A stretch of DNA of 64,000 bases from an uncultured Prevotella sp. (lineage in GTDB: Bacteria > Bacteroidota > Bacteroidia > Bacteroidales > Bacteroidaceae). The translations under genes and the position numbers were made by a program. Every line of letters begins with the position of its first letter. Position 1 is the stretch's first letter. Under the pieces are notes generated by a model. It was not told the DNA's origin and searched no databases. It was given only the letters and a program-made list of their open reading frames with translations. Location of the stretch: assembly GCA_905196835.1 (NCBI GenBank), contig CAJJWN010000008.1:1-64000 (forward strand), read 5' to 3'. Shown in pieces: positions 24,657-33,873 of this stretch.

Positions 24657-25826
24657 TTATCTCCTGAACAAATCTTTTATTCCGTCCATGTCGAAGGCGA
24701 GAGTGAAGCGCAGGGTCTGGTCGAGAGGGTTGCTCTTGGCCGTAGCCCACACGTATCCGCAGTCGAGCGAGAACGCGCTCATGCGGAAGCCGGCGCCGAA
24801 GGTGAAGTATTTGCGGTTGCCCTTGTTCTCCGACTCGTGGTGGTAGCCGGCGCGCAGGCTGAACTTGTCGTTGTAGACGTACTCCGCGCCGACGCTCCAG
24901 CGTATTTCCTGAAGCTCCTCCTTGAAGCCTCCGGGCGCGTCGCCGAAGCTTTTGAATATGCCGCTGATGCTCGATATGTCGTAATAGTCTTTCTGCACGC
25001 GCTGCTGGTAGTCCTCGGTCGACTCGCCGTCTTCCTGCAACGGGTATGTGGGTACGAGCAGCTTGTTGGCGTCGGCGGCTATGGTGAAGCGGTTGTATTC
25101 GTCAATCGGCACCATGAGCGACGCTCCGAGGCGCATGTTCGTAGGTATGAACTCGCTGTTGTCGTCGCCTCCGAAGGTTATTTTGCTGCCTATGTTGCTG
25201 ATGTTCAGACCCAGGCCGAGCTGGCATTCGCGCTGGCCTATCATTATGTAGTTCTGGTAATACAGGGCAATGTCGGCTCCGAAGGCGCTGCCCGGCGTGG
25301 TGTCGTCGGTGTAGTCATAGGTTAGGTCGGAGTATATCCAGCGCACCGCCGCCGCTATTGAAAACTTTTCGCTGAGCATCAGCGAGTAAGCCACGTCCAC
25401 GGACATCTCGTATGGGTTGATAGTCATGCCGCCGACATCCTCGGTAAGGGCGACCTCTCCCAATGAAAAATAGCGCAGCGAGGCCGACACCGCGCTGTAA
25501 TCGCCTATGCGGTAGTAGCCTGCCAGATATGCCAAATCCATATCGTTGACCAGCTGGCGCAGCCACGGCGTGTAGTTAAGGGCAACCCCGGCGCGGCTGA
25601 TGCAGAACGGATACTTGGCCGGGTTCCAGTATTGCGAGTTGACGTCGGGGTCGGTCGCCGCGCCCACGTCGCCCATTCCGGCGGCACGCGCGTCGGGTGC
25701 AATGGTCTGCGATGTGACCGAGTTACGCTCTGGATTGAATATGTCTGTCTTCTCCTGGGCGTTCGCGCCGAGCGAGACTGCGGCCGCCAGCACAGCGAGC
25801 AGTATTCTAAGGTGCTTCATTGTCAT
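24657..25826 (-). CDS. porV: Type IX secretion system outer-membrane protein PorV
   Basis: FadL-like beta-barrel of 389 residues that shuttles type IX cargo from the translocon to the surface sortase complex. The signal peptide is MTMKHLRILLAVLAAAVSLG, followed by the characteristic start of the mature protein (PDARAAGMGDVGAATDPDVN, NSQYWNPAKYPF) and alternating amphipathic strands to a C-terminal aromatic-rich strand. A second possible start is the Met two codons downstream. It sits directly downstream of porU, its functional partner. Confidence 0.95.
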   Translation of the reverse strand: MTMKHLRILLAVLAAAVSLGANAQEKTDIFNPERNSVTSQTIAPDARAAGMGDVGAATDPDVNSQYWNPAKYPFCISRAGVALNYTPWLRQLVNDMDLAYLAGYYRIGDYSAVSASLRYFSLGEVALTEDVGGMTINPYEMSVDVAYSLMLSEKFSIAAAVRWIYSDLTYDYTDDTTPGSAFGADIALYYQNYIMIGQRECQLGLGLNISNIGSKITFGGDDNSEFIPTNMRLGASLMVPIDEYNRFTIAADANKLLVPTYPLQEDGESTEDYQQRVQKDYYDISSISGIFKSFGDAPGGFKEELQEIRWSVGAEYVYNDKFSLRAGYHHESENKGNRKYFTFGAGFRMSAFSLDCGYVWATAKSNPLDQTLRFTLAFDMDGIKDLFRR

Positions 25827-25897
25827 GTCTTTTGATATTCCAGAGATTGTTTAATTGTTGATTTTTGATTGTTAATTCCTCACATGGCAATGTGGGA

Positions 25898-28800
25898 TTA
25901 TCTGTTCATTATTATTAGTTTCTTCGCTTTCGACACCATTCCGCTGCCGTCTCCGCCTATCTTCACGCGGTAGATGTACACTCCGGTGGTGAGCCGTCCG
26001 CCGCCGTCGCCGGTCAAGTCCCAGTCCACCGTGTATGTGCCTGATGCCGCCACGCCGCCTTCGGTGTGCTTCCATACGGGGCGTCCGCTTATGTCAAACA
26101 CCTCAATCTCTACGTCAAGGTTGCTTCCCGAGCGGTCGTGCGTAATGATGAATGTGGTGTTCGTCGTAGCAGGATTTTGCGTGCAGTCCACGCTGTGTAT
26201 GCTTGGCGTAAGGCCTTCTACCACGTTGAATCTCAGTTCCGCGGTCGAAGAGTTGTTCATTATGTCCCAGGCGCGGAAGCGCAAGGTGTGCTCTCCCGGA
26301 GCAAGTGCGGGTATGCTGTAATACGTACGGCCGCTGGTGTAGCTGCCGAAGTCGTACTCGAAGTTGTCGTTCAGCACGTAAGTGCGTGCCATTTCGCCGT
26401 CAATCGTCAGCAGCAGGTCGTGGCCTATGCCGCTGCCGGTGGTGTTCAGTCCGTCTTTGTCGTGTATTTCGGCTACGAAGAAAGGCGTGGTGTTGACCTT
26501 TCCGCCGTTCACGAACGACGGTGAATTAAGGTAACAGTAGATTGACGGGCCAATGGAGTCGGAGCCGTTGACGCCCGTTCCGCCCACGATGAAGTCCTCG
26601 CTATACCCGTTTACGGCATTGTTTGTGGTGCCGTTCACGGCCACTATGTTGATAATTCCTTGCTCGTCGCTATAATCAATGTCCTTAGGCACGGCGAAAG
26701 TGAAGCTGAACTCGCCGCCGCGTACACTGTCGTTGCCGTTGAAGAGCACGGTGTTGCGGTCGTAATATTCAAACGGTGTGTCCGCGCCTTCTGCCGAAGT
26801 GTTGTTCAGACGGCATGTCACAAGGTGCTCGGCGTCCCTTACCAGTGCTCCTACAATGCCGTTGAAAGCCGTGTCCTTGCCGCCTTCGGCCGTCTCGATG
26901 TGCCCCTTCACCGACACAACCGACCCCGCAGAAAGCCGCGGAAGGCTGCTTGCCGATGCAATGTCGATGCCGTTTATGCTGTCTATCACCGCACCGGGCA
27001 TGGGAACGTTGAGCCTCAATGCCGGGTCGCCGAGCAGCGAATATTGCAGCTTGTTGACAGACATGTCGGCCTGTGTGGCTATGAGTTCGTTCTTTGCCAG
27101 CCGTTGCGCTTCGCCTATTGTGACGTATTTTCCGTTTACAGGAGTAAGCAACGCCTTGACGAAAGCTTTGTTGATGGCCTTGTTGCGGTCAACGTATACG
27201 GTGCGCGTGGTGCCGTAGAAGGCTACGGCTCCACCCTTGTCGTTGAGCAAGGCGGTCTCTCCGATGTTGTCTTTCTGCGTGTCAAAGGGCATGACCTCAC
27301 ACGAAGCGGTGACCCAAAGGGGCAGGTTCTCGTTGCTGAACGTGGCGAAGTCGTTGAGCTTTAGCACCGATTCGTGCGACAGGCCGGTAGGTCCGCCGTG
27401 TCCGCTGTAGTTCATCATCAGCGCGCCGGCGGCCTGCCGCTGCTTGATTAGCTTCGTTGCGTCGGGATAAGTGTTGCCGGTTGAGGAGCTTTCGCGCTTG
27501 TATGCGTCCCACATGATGCGCTCCACGCGGAACGCCGGGTTTATGCTTTCAACGAGCGAGGCCACCTCGTCGGCGTCTTCCATGTGTATGTTTTTGTTTC
27601 CGTCGTCGCCCATGAATACGAACGTGTTTTGCCAGCTGCCTGCGTTCTTGTTCTCGGCGTAGCGTATAGTCTTGTCAACGATTATCTTGGCTTCGGCCGC
27701 ATTGCGCACGGGAAAGCGCCCCACGGCCACGTCGAGCTTGTCGGTCTTGGTGGGGTTGCCGCCCTCTCCGTCGTCAAGGCAGCAGAAGAAGCCGTCGTCA
27801 ACGTAGCAGTCAACGTCGTTGAACGAGTCTTCGCTCTCATGGCATAACAGCAAGTCGTCGGCCGAAAGGGTGGCGCATTCGGGCGTGTTGAGGCGGTTGT
27901 CCCACACGCAGTCGCCGAAGAGCAGCAGGTATCGCGGCATGTCGGCCTCCGTCGTGGCGCGGTCGTACAGCATTTTGAGGTACCGCCGGTATGCGTTAGC
28001 ATCGGGAGTGCCGCTCGAGAACTCGTTATACAGCTCGTCGGCAGGCACTATCGTCACCCTCAGTCCGTCGTGCTGGCGGTGGTGTTCGGCCAGGCGTTCG
28101 GCCTCGGAGGTGAGCTTTGCCGACGTGGGCACTATTATTACCATGTCCGCCTGCGGGTCGGCGTGGTGGTCTTGGTTGGTGATGTTGTAAACGTATTCAG
28201 GCTGGCTGAACGACATCCCTTTAAGTGTAGGCCTGCGCCGTGGCATCTCCGTGGCTATTGAAATGAAGTCGAGGCGCACCGGGCCGCCGCTCATCGTTGT
28301 CAGCGTCACGGTGTTTTCGGCTTGCAGGTTGTCGATGCTGTACTGGCCGTCCATGTTCTTTCCGTGGTCGTAAGAGCCGAAGCCGCCGGTCGATATGGTG
28401 CCAACAGTAGTGCCGTTTATGGCTACTTGCGCCGTGCTTTGTTGTCCGGCCGTGGCGCGTACGGTCACTGTTCCTGCGCCAGTTTGCCCCGTGTCGAGGC
28501 TTAAAGTGTAGCTTTTCGAGCTGCCAGCGGCTATCGGGTCGTTCTGGCATAGGTTGCGTCCGCCCTGATACCAGGCGTAGCTGTCAACCTCGTGGAGCGC
28601 GTGGTAGTCGTCGGCTGACGGATAAAACGAGTCTACGAAGGCCGTGCTGTCCACCGTGAGCGGCTCGCCGTCGCTCTCAGTGAGGAAATAATAGCCGTAG
28701 TCGGAGTACGGGTTGCGCGTGCGGACACCGGCGTCGTCGCTGCTCCACGACACCGGCCCCTGCGCATGGAACAGCCTGTGGCCGTCTACCGTGCACGTTG

Positions 28801-29470
28801 GCACCTCCTTGAGGTCGTCATATTTGACAAGGTCTTCTTCGCGCAGCACCTCGTTTTGCAACGCTCCGCCATAGCCGTACAGCTTCACCCGGCTCATGTC
28901 TGACAGGCCGGCGCGGCGTATGAGGGCTTGCGTTATCTCGTAAACGCCCGTTGCCGGGACGCGGATTTTTGCCCACCGCCCCTCGCGCAGCACGGAGTGG
29001 GCGGCGTAGCGGCCGCTCTCCGCTTCATCGTTTCCGACTCTTGCCTTGGCCGCGGTGCGCCGCTTGGGCTTCGACTTCACGTCGAGCATGAAGCTGACCA
29101 GCTTCATCCGCCTGCCGCCGCGCTCCACCAACGGGGTGAACGCCACTTCCAGGCGACCCCGCCTGCGCTCCACTACGACGTTGGCCTCCACCACAGGCAT
29201 CTGCGGCAGCGGCTTGCCGCTTATACGCTCGTATTTCCAGATATCGCCTTCGCCCATTTCCAGAAACTCCGGATACTCTATCGTGACGGAGTAAACGGAG
29301 TCGGCCCACGCCCTGCCGAGCGGCATGGAGTAGGTGAACGAGGGCAGCACACTGTCAATCCTCACCTCTTCGGCGGTGAGGTTGAAGAACTTTTGCACCC
29401 CCGTCTGCGCCCAAGCCGTAAGTACGGAGAGCATGGCCGGCAGCAACGGCAATATCCTTTTTATGTTCAT
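25898..29470 (-). CDS. porU: Type IX secretion system sortase PorU (peptidase family C25)
   Basis: Gingipain-like cysteine peptidase that removes C-terminal signals of type IX cargo at the cell surface. The 1190-residue protein has a signal peptide (ILPLLPAMLSVLTAWA), beta-rich N-terminal domains, the C25 core with catalytic His in NYSGHGGPTG (about His687) and Cys in WVTASCEVMPFD (about Cys723), then Ig-like domains and a C-terminal type IX sorting-like domain (DVEIEVFDISGRPVW, TTGVYIYRVKIGGDG, KKLIIMNR). Its start overlaps the stop of the FAH gene in an ATGA junction, suggesting coupling, and porV follows 71 bp downstream. Confidence 0.95.
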   Translation of the reverse strand: MNIKRILPLLPAMLSVLTAWAQTGVQKFFNLTAEEVRIDSVLPSFTYSMPLGRAWADSVYSVTIEYPEFLEMGEGDIWKYERISGKPLPQMPVVEANVVVERRRGRLEVAFTPLVERGGRRMKLVSFMLDVKSKPKRRTAAKARVGNDEAESGRYAAHSVLREGRWAKIRVPATGVYEITQALIRRAGLSDMSRVKLYGYGGALQNEVLREEDLVKYDDLKEVPTCTVDGHRLFHAQGPVSWSSDDAGVRTRNPYSDYGYYFLTESDGEPLTVDSTAFVDSFYPSADDYHALHEVDSYAWYQGGRNLCQNDPIAAGSSKSYTLSLDTGQTGAGTVTVRATAGQQSTAQVAINGTTVGTISTGGFGSYDHGKNMDGQYSIDNLQAENTVTLTTMSGGPVRLDFISIATEMPRRRPTLKGMSFSQPEYVYNITNQDHHADPQADMVIIVPTSAKLTSEAERLAEHHRQHDGLRVTIVPADELYNEFSSGTPDANAYRRYLKMLYDRATTEADMPRYLLLFGDCVWDNRLNTPECATLSADDLLLCHESEDSFNDVDCYVDDGFFCCLDDGEGGNPTKTDKLDVAVGRFPVRNAAEAKIIVDKTIRYAENKNAGSWQNTFVFMGDDGNKNIHMEDADEVASLVESINPAFRVERIMWDAYKRESSSTGNTYPDATKLIKQRQAAGALMMNYSGHGGPTGLSHESVLKLNDFATFSNENLPLWVTASCEVMPFDTQKDNIGETALLNDKGGAVAFYGTTRTVYVDRNKAINKAFVKALLTPVNGKYVTIGEAQRLAKNELIATQADMSVNKLQYSLLGDPALRLNVPMPGAVIDSINGIDIASASSLPRLSAGSVVSVKGHIETAEGGKDTAFNGIVGALVRDAEHLVTCRLNNTSAEGADTPFEYYDRNTVLFNGNDSVRGGEFSFTFAVPKDIDYSDEQGIINIVAVNGTTNNAVNGYSEDFIVGGTGVNGSDSIGPSIYCYLNSPSFVNGGKVNTTPFFVAEIHDKDGLNTTGSGIGHDLLLTIDGEMARTYVLNDNFEYDFGSYTSGRTYYSIPALAPGEHTLRFRAWDIMNNSSTAELRFNVVEGLTPSIHSVDCTQNPATTNTTFIITHDRSGSNLDVEIEVFDISGRPVWKHTEGGVAASGTYTVDWDLTGDGGGRLTTGVYIYRVKIGGDGSGMVSKAKKLIIMNR

Positions 29471-30084
29471 CTTACGTTAAATTCCAGCACCTTACGGTCT
29501 TCTATCCAGCCTGTTATGTGGTCGCCCACGTTGACGGGTCCCGTGCCCTGCGGCGTGCCCGTATAGAGAATGTCGCCCGTCTTCAGCGTAAACCAGCGGC
29601 TGATGTAGGCTATCAGCTCGTCAATCTTGAACAGCATGTCGGCCGAGCAGCCCTCTTGCACCGTAGCCTCGTTCACGTCGAGGCGGAAGCGCAGCGCGTT
29701 CACGTCGCGCAGCTTCTCCACGCTTACCCATTCTCCGATTGTCGCCGCCCCGTCGAAACCCTTGCACAGCTCCCACGGCTTGCCTTCGGAGCGCAGGCGG
29801 CGTTGCAGCTCGCGCGCGGTGAAGTCAACGCCCACGGTCACCGCGTCATAATACCTGTGGGCGAACCTTACGGGTATGTTCTTGCCCAGACGGCAAATCC
29901 TGACTACCAGTTCGCCCTCGTAGTCAATGCGCCCGAGGTCGTCAGGCGGGAAAAACGGCTTCCCGTCTTTCAGCAGAGAAGAGTCGGCCTTGGTGAAAAT
30001 CACAGGCTCTTCCGGTTTATATAACGCTCCGTCAAGCTCTTTATTGTGCAGGATGTAGTTCATCCCTACTGCAAATATCTTCAT
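29467..30084 (-). CDS. Fumarylacetoacetate hydrolase-family protein
   Basis: 205 residues, the short form of the FAH fold (YcgM/FAHD1-like). Motifs: AVGMNYILHNKEL at the start, DYEGELVVRICRLGKNIP with metal-binding acids, AVTVGVDFTARELQ and GDILYTGTPQGTGPVNVGD near the end. Such proteins act on 2-oxo acids such as acylpyruvates or oxaloacetate; the true substrate cannot be read from the sequence. Its stop overlaps the porU start by 4 bp, and FAH-porU linkage is probably translational rather than functional. Confidence 0.9.
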   Translation of the reverse strand: MKIFAVGMNYILHNKELDGALYKPEEPVIFTKADSSLLKDGKPFFPPDDLGRIDYEGELVVRICRLGKNIPVRFAHRYYDAVTVGVDFTARELQRRLRSEGKPWELCKGFDGAATIGEWVSVEKLRDVNALRFRLDVNEATVQEGCSADMLFKIDELIAYISRWFTLKTGDILYTGTPQGTGPVNVGDHITGWIEDRKVLEFNVR

Positions 30085-30194
30085 ATCGCGTAAGTTTTTA
30101 TGTCATGAAAAAGCACCGGGCAAAGGTACGTAAAAATCCCGAAAGAGCCAAACCTGCCGCCTCCGCTCCTGCCAATGCTTGCGCATGGCCGTGC

Positions 30195-30306
30195 GAAAGG
30201 CCATGTTTCGCCATGCAAAAGGCCGTCAATTGCACGCTAAAAGGCCGCGTTTTGCAATGCAAAATACGGCCTTTGGAAAGTTGCTGATAATCAACTGGTT
30301 AGCGAA
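30195..30306. repeat. Four-module element I (modules 30195-30282)
   Basis: Modules begin at 30195, 30217, 30239 and 30261, with cores GAAAGGCCATGTTTC, AAAAGGCCGTCAATT, AAAAGGCCGCGTTTT and AAAATACGGCCTTTG. The flank GTTGCTGATAATCAACTGGT lies on the high side, facing a gene 3' end, the second exception in orientation. Confidence 0.9.
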
Positions 30307-30380
30307 GGGTGCAAATGTGCGTGGTAATAGAGCGGTTTGAAGCTCTTTTACCGTATGATTTTACTTTATGTATAATATGT

Positions 30381-30908
30381 TTATACTTCTTTAATGGCGT
30401 TATATAACATGCCTCTTCCTTGTCCGGCCCAATAAGTCAAGTCCTGTTCGATGAAGAACCAGCGCACTAATTTGAGTGTCAATTCATACGGCCAACCGTG
30501 ACAAGGCAATCCTTTTACATTAGAATAGGCTTGTTCAAATGTTTTCAAGTCATGGATGTCAGTGATTGCTTGGATGAGTTTGCCGTAATCGTTTGGTGGC
30601 AGATTGTCTTTTTTCAGCTGCAAGTCTTCAAGCAAATCGTTGTGGCTTGGGGCTTTGTCGTTGCCGTTTTGCCATTTAATTAAGTCCTCTACGTAAATCA
30701 CAAAGTCGCATCCTTTATTCAGTCTTCCCGGGCGTTCGATGTAGATGCGCTTGCCGTCAGCCAGCGTTTCGACAAAATACCTTAGCTTTGTTTTGCATTC
30801 TTCTGTGGCGAATGTGTATAATAAGAATTTACGGAGTTCGGCACGGCCGGTGTATTTTTCTATCGAACCTAACTCTATTTCAATGTAGTCGTCATTTCTT
30901 ATTCCCAT
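30381..30908 (-). CDS. Protein of unknown function next to a Dam-type methylase
   Basis: 175 residues, no signal peptide or membrane segment, AT-richer than most of the window. Conserved-looking stretches are RFLLYTFATEECK-like helices (about 25-40), GKRIYIERPGRLNKGCDFVI (about 52-71), and an aromatic C-terminus (GWPYELTLKLVRWFFIEQDL, TYWAGQGRGMLYNAI). I see no PD-(D/E)XK or HNH motif. It lies 233 bp downstream of an adenine methylase on the same strand, so a restriction-modification or phage-derived accessory role is possible but unproven. I see no feature in the 233-bp gap. Confidence 0.7.
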   Translation of the reverse strand: MGIRNDDYIEIELGSIEKYTGRAELRKFLLYTFATEECKTKLRYFVETLADGKRIYIERPGRLNKGCDFVIYVEDLIKWQNGNDKAPSHNDLLEDLQLKKDNLPPNDYGKLIQAITDIHDLKTFEQAYSNVKGLPCHGWPYELTLKLVRWFFIEQDLTYWAGQGRGMLYNAIKEV

Positions 30909-31141
30909 ATTGTTGCTTCCTTTTGCTTTTTGTTTGTAATGTTTCTGTGCCGTTGTATTGCGTTTTTTTGTGCAGTTGTTCTTTCGTTATACCCCTTGGC
31001 AGCATTCGGTTTGTTGTACGCTGGCAGGTGTCATGGCGTTATCGTTGCGTGGAAATGGCATTGCTGCTTGTTCAGGTTGTGCCTGTGCATGTAAGGAAAA
31101 GCCTTGGCTGGCGTGTGCCAAAGAAGCGTTGCACGGTCATG

Positions 31142-32131
31142 CTAAACTGTTTTTCTGTATTGGTTTTGTTCATAATCAAGGGTGTTTAGGCTTGGTTTGT
31201 TTGGCCGGTTCATACCAATTGAAGTGATGCCGCTATCAGTATAGTTCGTGACAAGCAGTTCCGTTATTTGTCCCCTGCCGTCTGGCTTTGCGTTTATAGA
31301 GCGCGGTGCATGTATGCGCCTTATGTGGTAGCCGTTGTACAAGTCATCAAGGAATGTGTCCTGTGGGGCGTGTCCCATCCCGTCTGAATTGCTTAGCATG
31401 GCCGTGCAACCCAGGGAAGTGAGTTGGTCGAAAAACTTTTTCAGGCGGACTTGCTCGTTGTCGTCAAACCCGTCTTTTGAGTATGACGTGAAACATGACG
31501 TCGCGTCCAACGGCCTGTAAGGCGGATCAAGGTAGACAAACGTGTTTTCGGAAACGTAGCTTGACATCTGCCCGAAGTCGCCGCACGTTATTTCAACGTC
31601 CTGTAAAAGCCTACTGTCGGCGTAGATGGTTTCCGTATCGCATATTTTCGGGTTCTTGTATCTGCCGAACGGAACGTTGAAGCCGCCCTTGGAGTTTACC
31701 CGGTACAGCCCGTTGAAGCATGTCCTGTTCAGGAAAATAAGGTGTGCGGCGTTGTCTATGGCGGACAGACCGCCCTCGTTGAACTGCTTGCGCATTGTCA
31801 GGTAAAACTCTTTCCGGCCGTCTTCAGCAGTTATTCCAAGATATTCCTTTTGTATTGCAGACAGGCAGCCGATAAGTTTCTCCGGGCTGTTTTTCACCGT
31901 TCTGTATGTGTTTATCAAGTCAGGATTAAGGTCGTTTATTACGGCTTTGCGTATGTTCCCGTACTTTTGCAGCATGAAAAACAGCATGGCGCCACCGCCG
32001 ACAAACGGCTCGATGTAAGTAAGGCTGTCGCGTCGGGCTATGTCGGCGGGCAGCATTTTCTCAAGCGTTGGCAATAGCTTGCCTTTGCCGCCGACCCATT
32101 TGACGAAAGGTTTTGCTGTAGGCTTGTTCAT
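31142..32131 (-). CDS. DNA adenine N6-methyltransferase, Dam/D12 class
   Basis: Methylates adenine in a short recognition sequence using S-adenosylmethionine. The 329 residues show the N-terminal KWVGGKGKLLPTL, motif I EPFVGGGAMLFFML (about 39-52), the Dam-specific NDLNPDLINTYR, FNGLYRVNSKGGFNVPFG, and catalytic DPPY in FVYLDPPYRPL (about residue 201). The frame is open to 32287, but the start at 32131 (MNKPTAKPFVKW) fits the family. A -7 box TAAGTTTG lies on the minus strand at 32158-32165. GATC is the usual target of this class; no restriction enzyme is recognisable nearby. Confidence 0.95.
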   Translation of the reverse strand: MNKPTAKPFVKWVGGKGKLLPTLEKMLPADIARRDSLTYIEPFVGGGAMLFFMLQKYGNIRKAVINDLNPDLINTYRTVKNSPEKLIGCLSAIQKEYLGITAEDGRKEFYLTMRKQFNEGGLSAIDNAAHLIFLNRTCFNGLYRVNSKGGFNVPFGRYKNPKICDTETIYADSRLLQDVEITCGDFGQMSSYVSENTFVYLDPPYRPLDATSCFTSYSKDGFDDNEQVRLKKFFDQLTSLGCTAMLSNSDGMGHAPQDTFLDDLYNGYHIRRIHAPRSINAKPDGRGQITELLVTNYTDSGITSIGMNRPNKPSLNTLDYEQNQYRKTV

Positions 32132-32263
32132 TGTGCGGTGTGGCTTGTTGTATAATGCAAACTTACGAAATATTTTCGAGATATTGGTTTGTGGGCGTGA
32201 AAAACGCCTGTTGTAGTACAAAATATGTGCTTTTACATAGTGGCCGGTGGTTAGGCGATATCC

Positions 32264-32371
32264 GATTGGCGGTCTTTCGCCATGCAAAAGGCCGTCTTTT
32301 AGCCTCTAAAAGGCCGTGTTTTGCAGTGTAAAAGACGGCCTTTTGCAACGTGTTGGAAATCAATGCGTTAC
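32264..32371. repeat. Four-module element J (modules 32264-32351)
   Basis: Modules begin at 32264, 32286, 32308 and 32330. Cores are GATTGGCGGTCTTTC, AAAAGGCCGTCTTTT, AAAAGGCCGTGTTTT and AAAAGACGGCCTTTT. The flank GTTGGAAATCAATGCGTTAC faces the pyrE promoter. Confidence 0.92.
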
Positions 32372-32444
32372 AAAAGAGACGGCGGACGGGCTTACCGGCG
32401 GCGGCCGACGGCGGCGGAGTTCGGTTAAAAATAGGGCGAATAAT

Positions 32445-32475
32445 TTTGTTTTACACGGCAAAAAACGTAACTTTG
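32445..32475 (+). promoter_or_regulatory. pyrE promoter
   Basis: TTTG (32445-32448), a 19-bp spacer, and TAACTTTG (32468-32475): a full match to the Bacteroidetes consensus. The predicted leader is about 70 nt. Confidence 0.8.
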
Positions 32476-32551
32476 CACGATATAAACGCGCACGGGCGGA
32501 AGGCCGACGGGCGCATGTGCATATAATAATAAGGTATAAAACTATAAAGAC

Positions 32552-33184
32552 ATGGACACACTTAAAAGAGCATTGGCATCGAAACTGCTGAAGATAAAGG
32601 CCATCAAGCTGCAGCCCGACAACCCCTTTACGTGGGCTTCGGGATGGAAGTCGCCGTTCTATTGTGACAACCGCAAGACGCTGTCTTACCCCGACCTGCG
32701 CGGCTTTGTGAAGCTGGAGTTGGCGCACGCGGTGCTGGCCCATTTCCCCGAGGCTACTGCCGTGGCAGGCGTCGCGACGGGAGCCATAGCGCAGGGTGCG
32801 CTCGTGGCCGACGAGCTTGGCTTGCCTTTCGCCTACGTACGCAGCAAGGCCAAGGACCATGGCATGGGTAACCTGATAGAGGGCGAGCTGCCCGAGGGCG
32901 CCAAGGTGGTAGTCATTGAGGACCTGATATCTACCGGAGGCAGCAGTCTGAAGGCCGTCGAGGCTCTGCGCGCGGCCGGCTTCGAGGTGGTAGGCATGGT
33001 AGCGTCGTACACCTACGGCTTCCCCGTAGCCCGTCAGGCGTTTGAGGATGCTGGCGTCAAGCTCGTCACCCTGACCGACTATGAGCACGTAGTTGAGGAG
33101 GCTGCGGCCACGGGCTACATCACAGAGAATGACGTAGAGCTGCTTCACGAGTGGCGCAAGGACCCGGCAAACTGGCGAAAATAG
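32552..33184 (+). CDS. pyrE: Orotate phosphoribosyltransferase
   Basis: Makes orotidine 5'-phosphate from orotate and PRPP in pyrimidine synthesis. 210 residues, normal length. The PRPP-binding loop is VVVIEDLISTGGSS with the acidic pair Glu123-Asp124; other signatures are FTWASGWKSPFYCDNRK near the N-terminus and AGVATGAIAQGALVADELGL with the catalytic-loop segment YVRSKAKDHGMGN. It has its own promoter and is followed by an SRPBCC protein gene and argH on the same strand. Confidence 0.97.
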   Translation: MDTLKRALASKLLKIKAIKLQPDNPFTWASGWKSPFYCDNRKTLSYPDLRGFVKLELAHAVLAHFPEATAVAGVATGAIAQGALVADELGLPFAYVRSKAKDHGMGNLIEGELPEGAKVVVIEDLISTGGSSLKAVEALRAAGFEVVGMVASYTYGFPVARQAFEDAGVKLVTLTDYEHVVEEAAATGYITENDVELLHEWRKDPANWRK

Positions 33185-33312
33185 AAGCCCCCTCCCGACC
33201 TCCCCGAGGGGAGGAGAGCGGCGGCGGGCAAATGGCCGGCATTTTTAAGGATAAATATTATTAACCGAAAACGCCCTTCCACCTCCCCTCTGGGAGGTTG
33301 GGTGGGGCTTCT
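33184..33312. repeat. Pair of C/G-rich hairpin repeats in opposite orientation
   Basis: Two copies (33184-33216 and 33272-33312), AGCCCCCTCCCGACCTCCCC then GAGGGGAGG, and CACCTCCCCTCTGGGAGG then TTGGGTGGGGCTTC. They face each other across the pyrE-SRPBCC gap and could form one long stem. Confidence 0.7.
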
Positions 33313-33351
33313 TCCTCTATTTTGGGGAGATTTGTAAGGGGACTTCTGATT

Positions 33352-33762
33352 ATGAGTAAATACGAAAGTGGCGTTAAGCAAGTGCCCCATCCGCAAGAGG
33401 TGGTCTACGCAACGCTTAGCGACCTTAACAACATAGAGCGCGTAAAGGAGCGCATACCGGCGGACAAGCTTCAGGACTTGACGTTCGACCACGACACGGT
33501 GAGCATCAGCGTGCCGCCCGTAGGCTCCATAACGCTGCGCATAATAGAGAGAGACGAACCGAAGTGCATCAAGTTTGAGACGGCCAACTCGCCCGTACCA
33601 TTCAACCTATGGGTACAGCTGCTGCCCGTGACCGAAGCCTCGTGCAAGATGCGCGTCACGGTGAAGGCCGACATCCCCATGTTTCTCAAGCCGATGATTG
33701 GCTCAAAGCTGCAAGACGGCGTTGACAAAATAGCCGACGCTTTGGCTATGTTGCCGTACTGA
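33352..33762 (+). CDS. SRPBCC-family (START-like) small protein
   Basis: 136 residues. The helix-grip pattern starts at YESGVKQVPHPQEVVYATLS, with LNNIERVKERIP, a beta-rich centre (SISVPPVGSITLRIIERDEP) and a long C-terminal helix (KPMIGSKLQDGVDKIADALA). Such proteins bind hydrophobic ligands or act in cofactor assembly; nothing here points to a ligand. The start at 33352 is preferred over an upstream ATG whose codons lie in a C/G-rich repeat. Confidence 0.85.
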   Translation: MSKYESGVKQVPHPQEVVYATLSDLNNIERVKERIPADKLQDLTFDHDTVSISVPPVGSITLRIIERDEPKCIKFETANSPVPFNLWVQLLPVTEASCKMRVTVKADIPMFLKPMIGSKLQDGVDKIADALAMLPY

Positions 33763-33769
33763 TTTTTCA

Positions 33770-33859
33770 GCAGACAAGCAGACAAGTGACAAGCAGGCAG
33801 GGGACAAGCAAACGACAAGGCAAACCTCCTTGTCTACTTGTCTGCTCGTCACTTGTCAA
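33770..33859. repeat. GACAAGCAGACAAG hairpin
   Basis: Left arm CAGCAGACAAGCAGACAAGT, right arm CTTGTCTACTTGTCTGCTCG, with further GACAAG words between. It lies between the SRPBCC gene and argH. Same word as 17815-17920, about 16 kb away. Confidence 0.7.
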
Positions 33860-33873
33860 CTAAAAAAAAGAAA

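Noticed and set aside
30105..30287. Small plus-strand frame of 60 codons
   Set aside because: Encoded mostly by element I; Lys/Ala/Cys-rich and without family.
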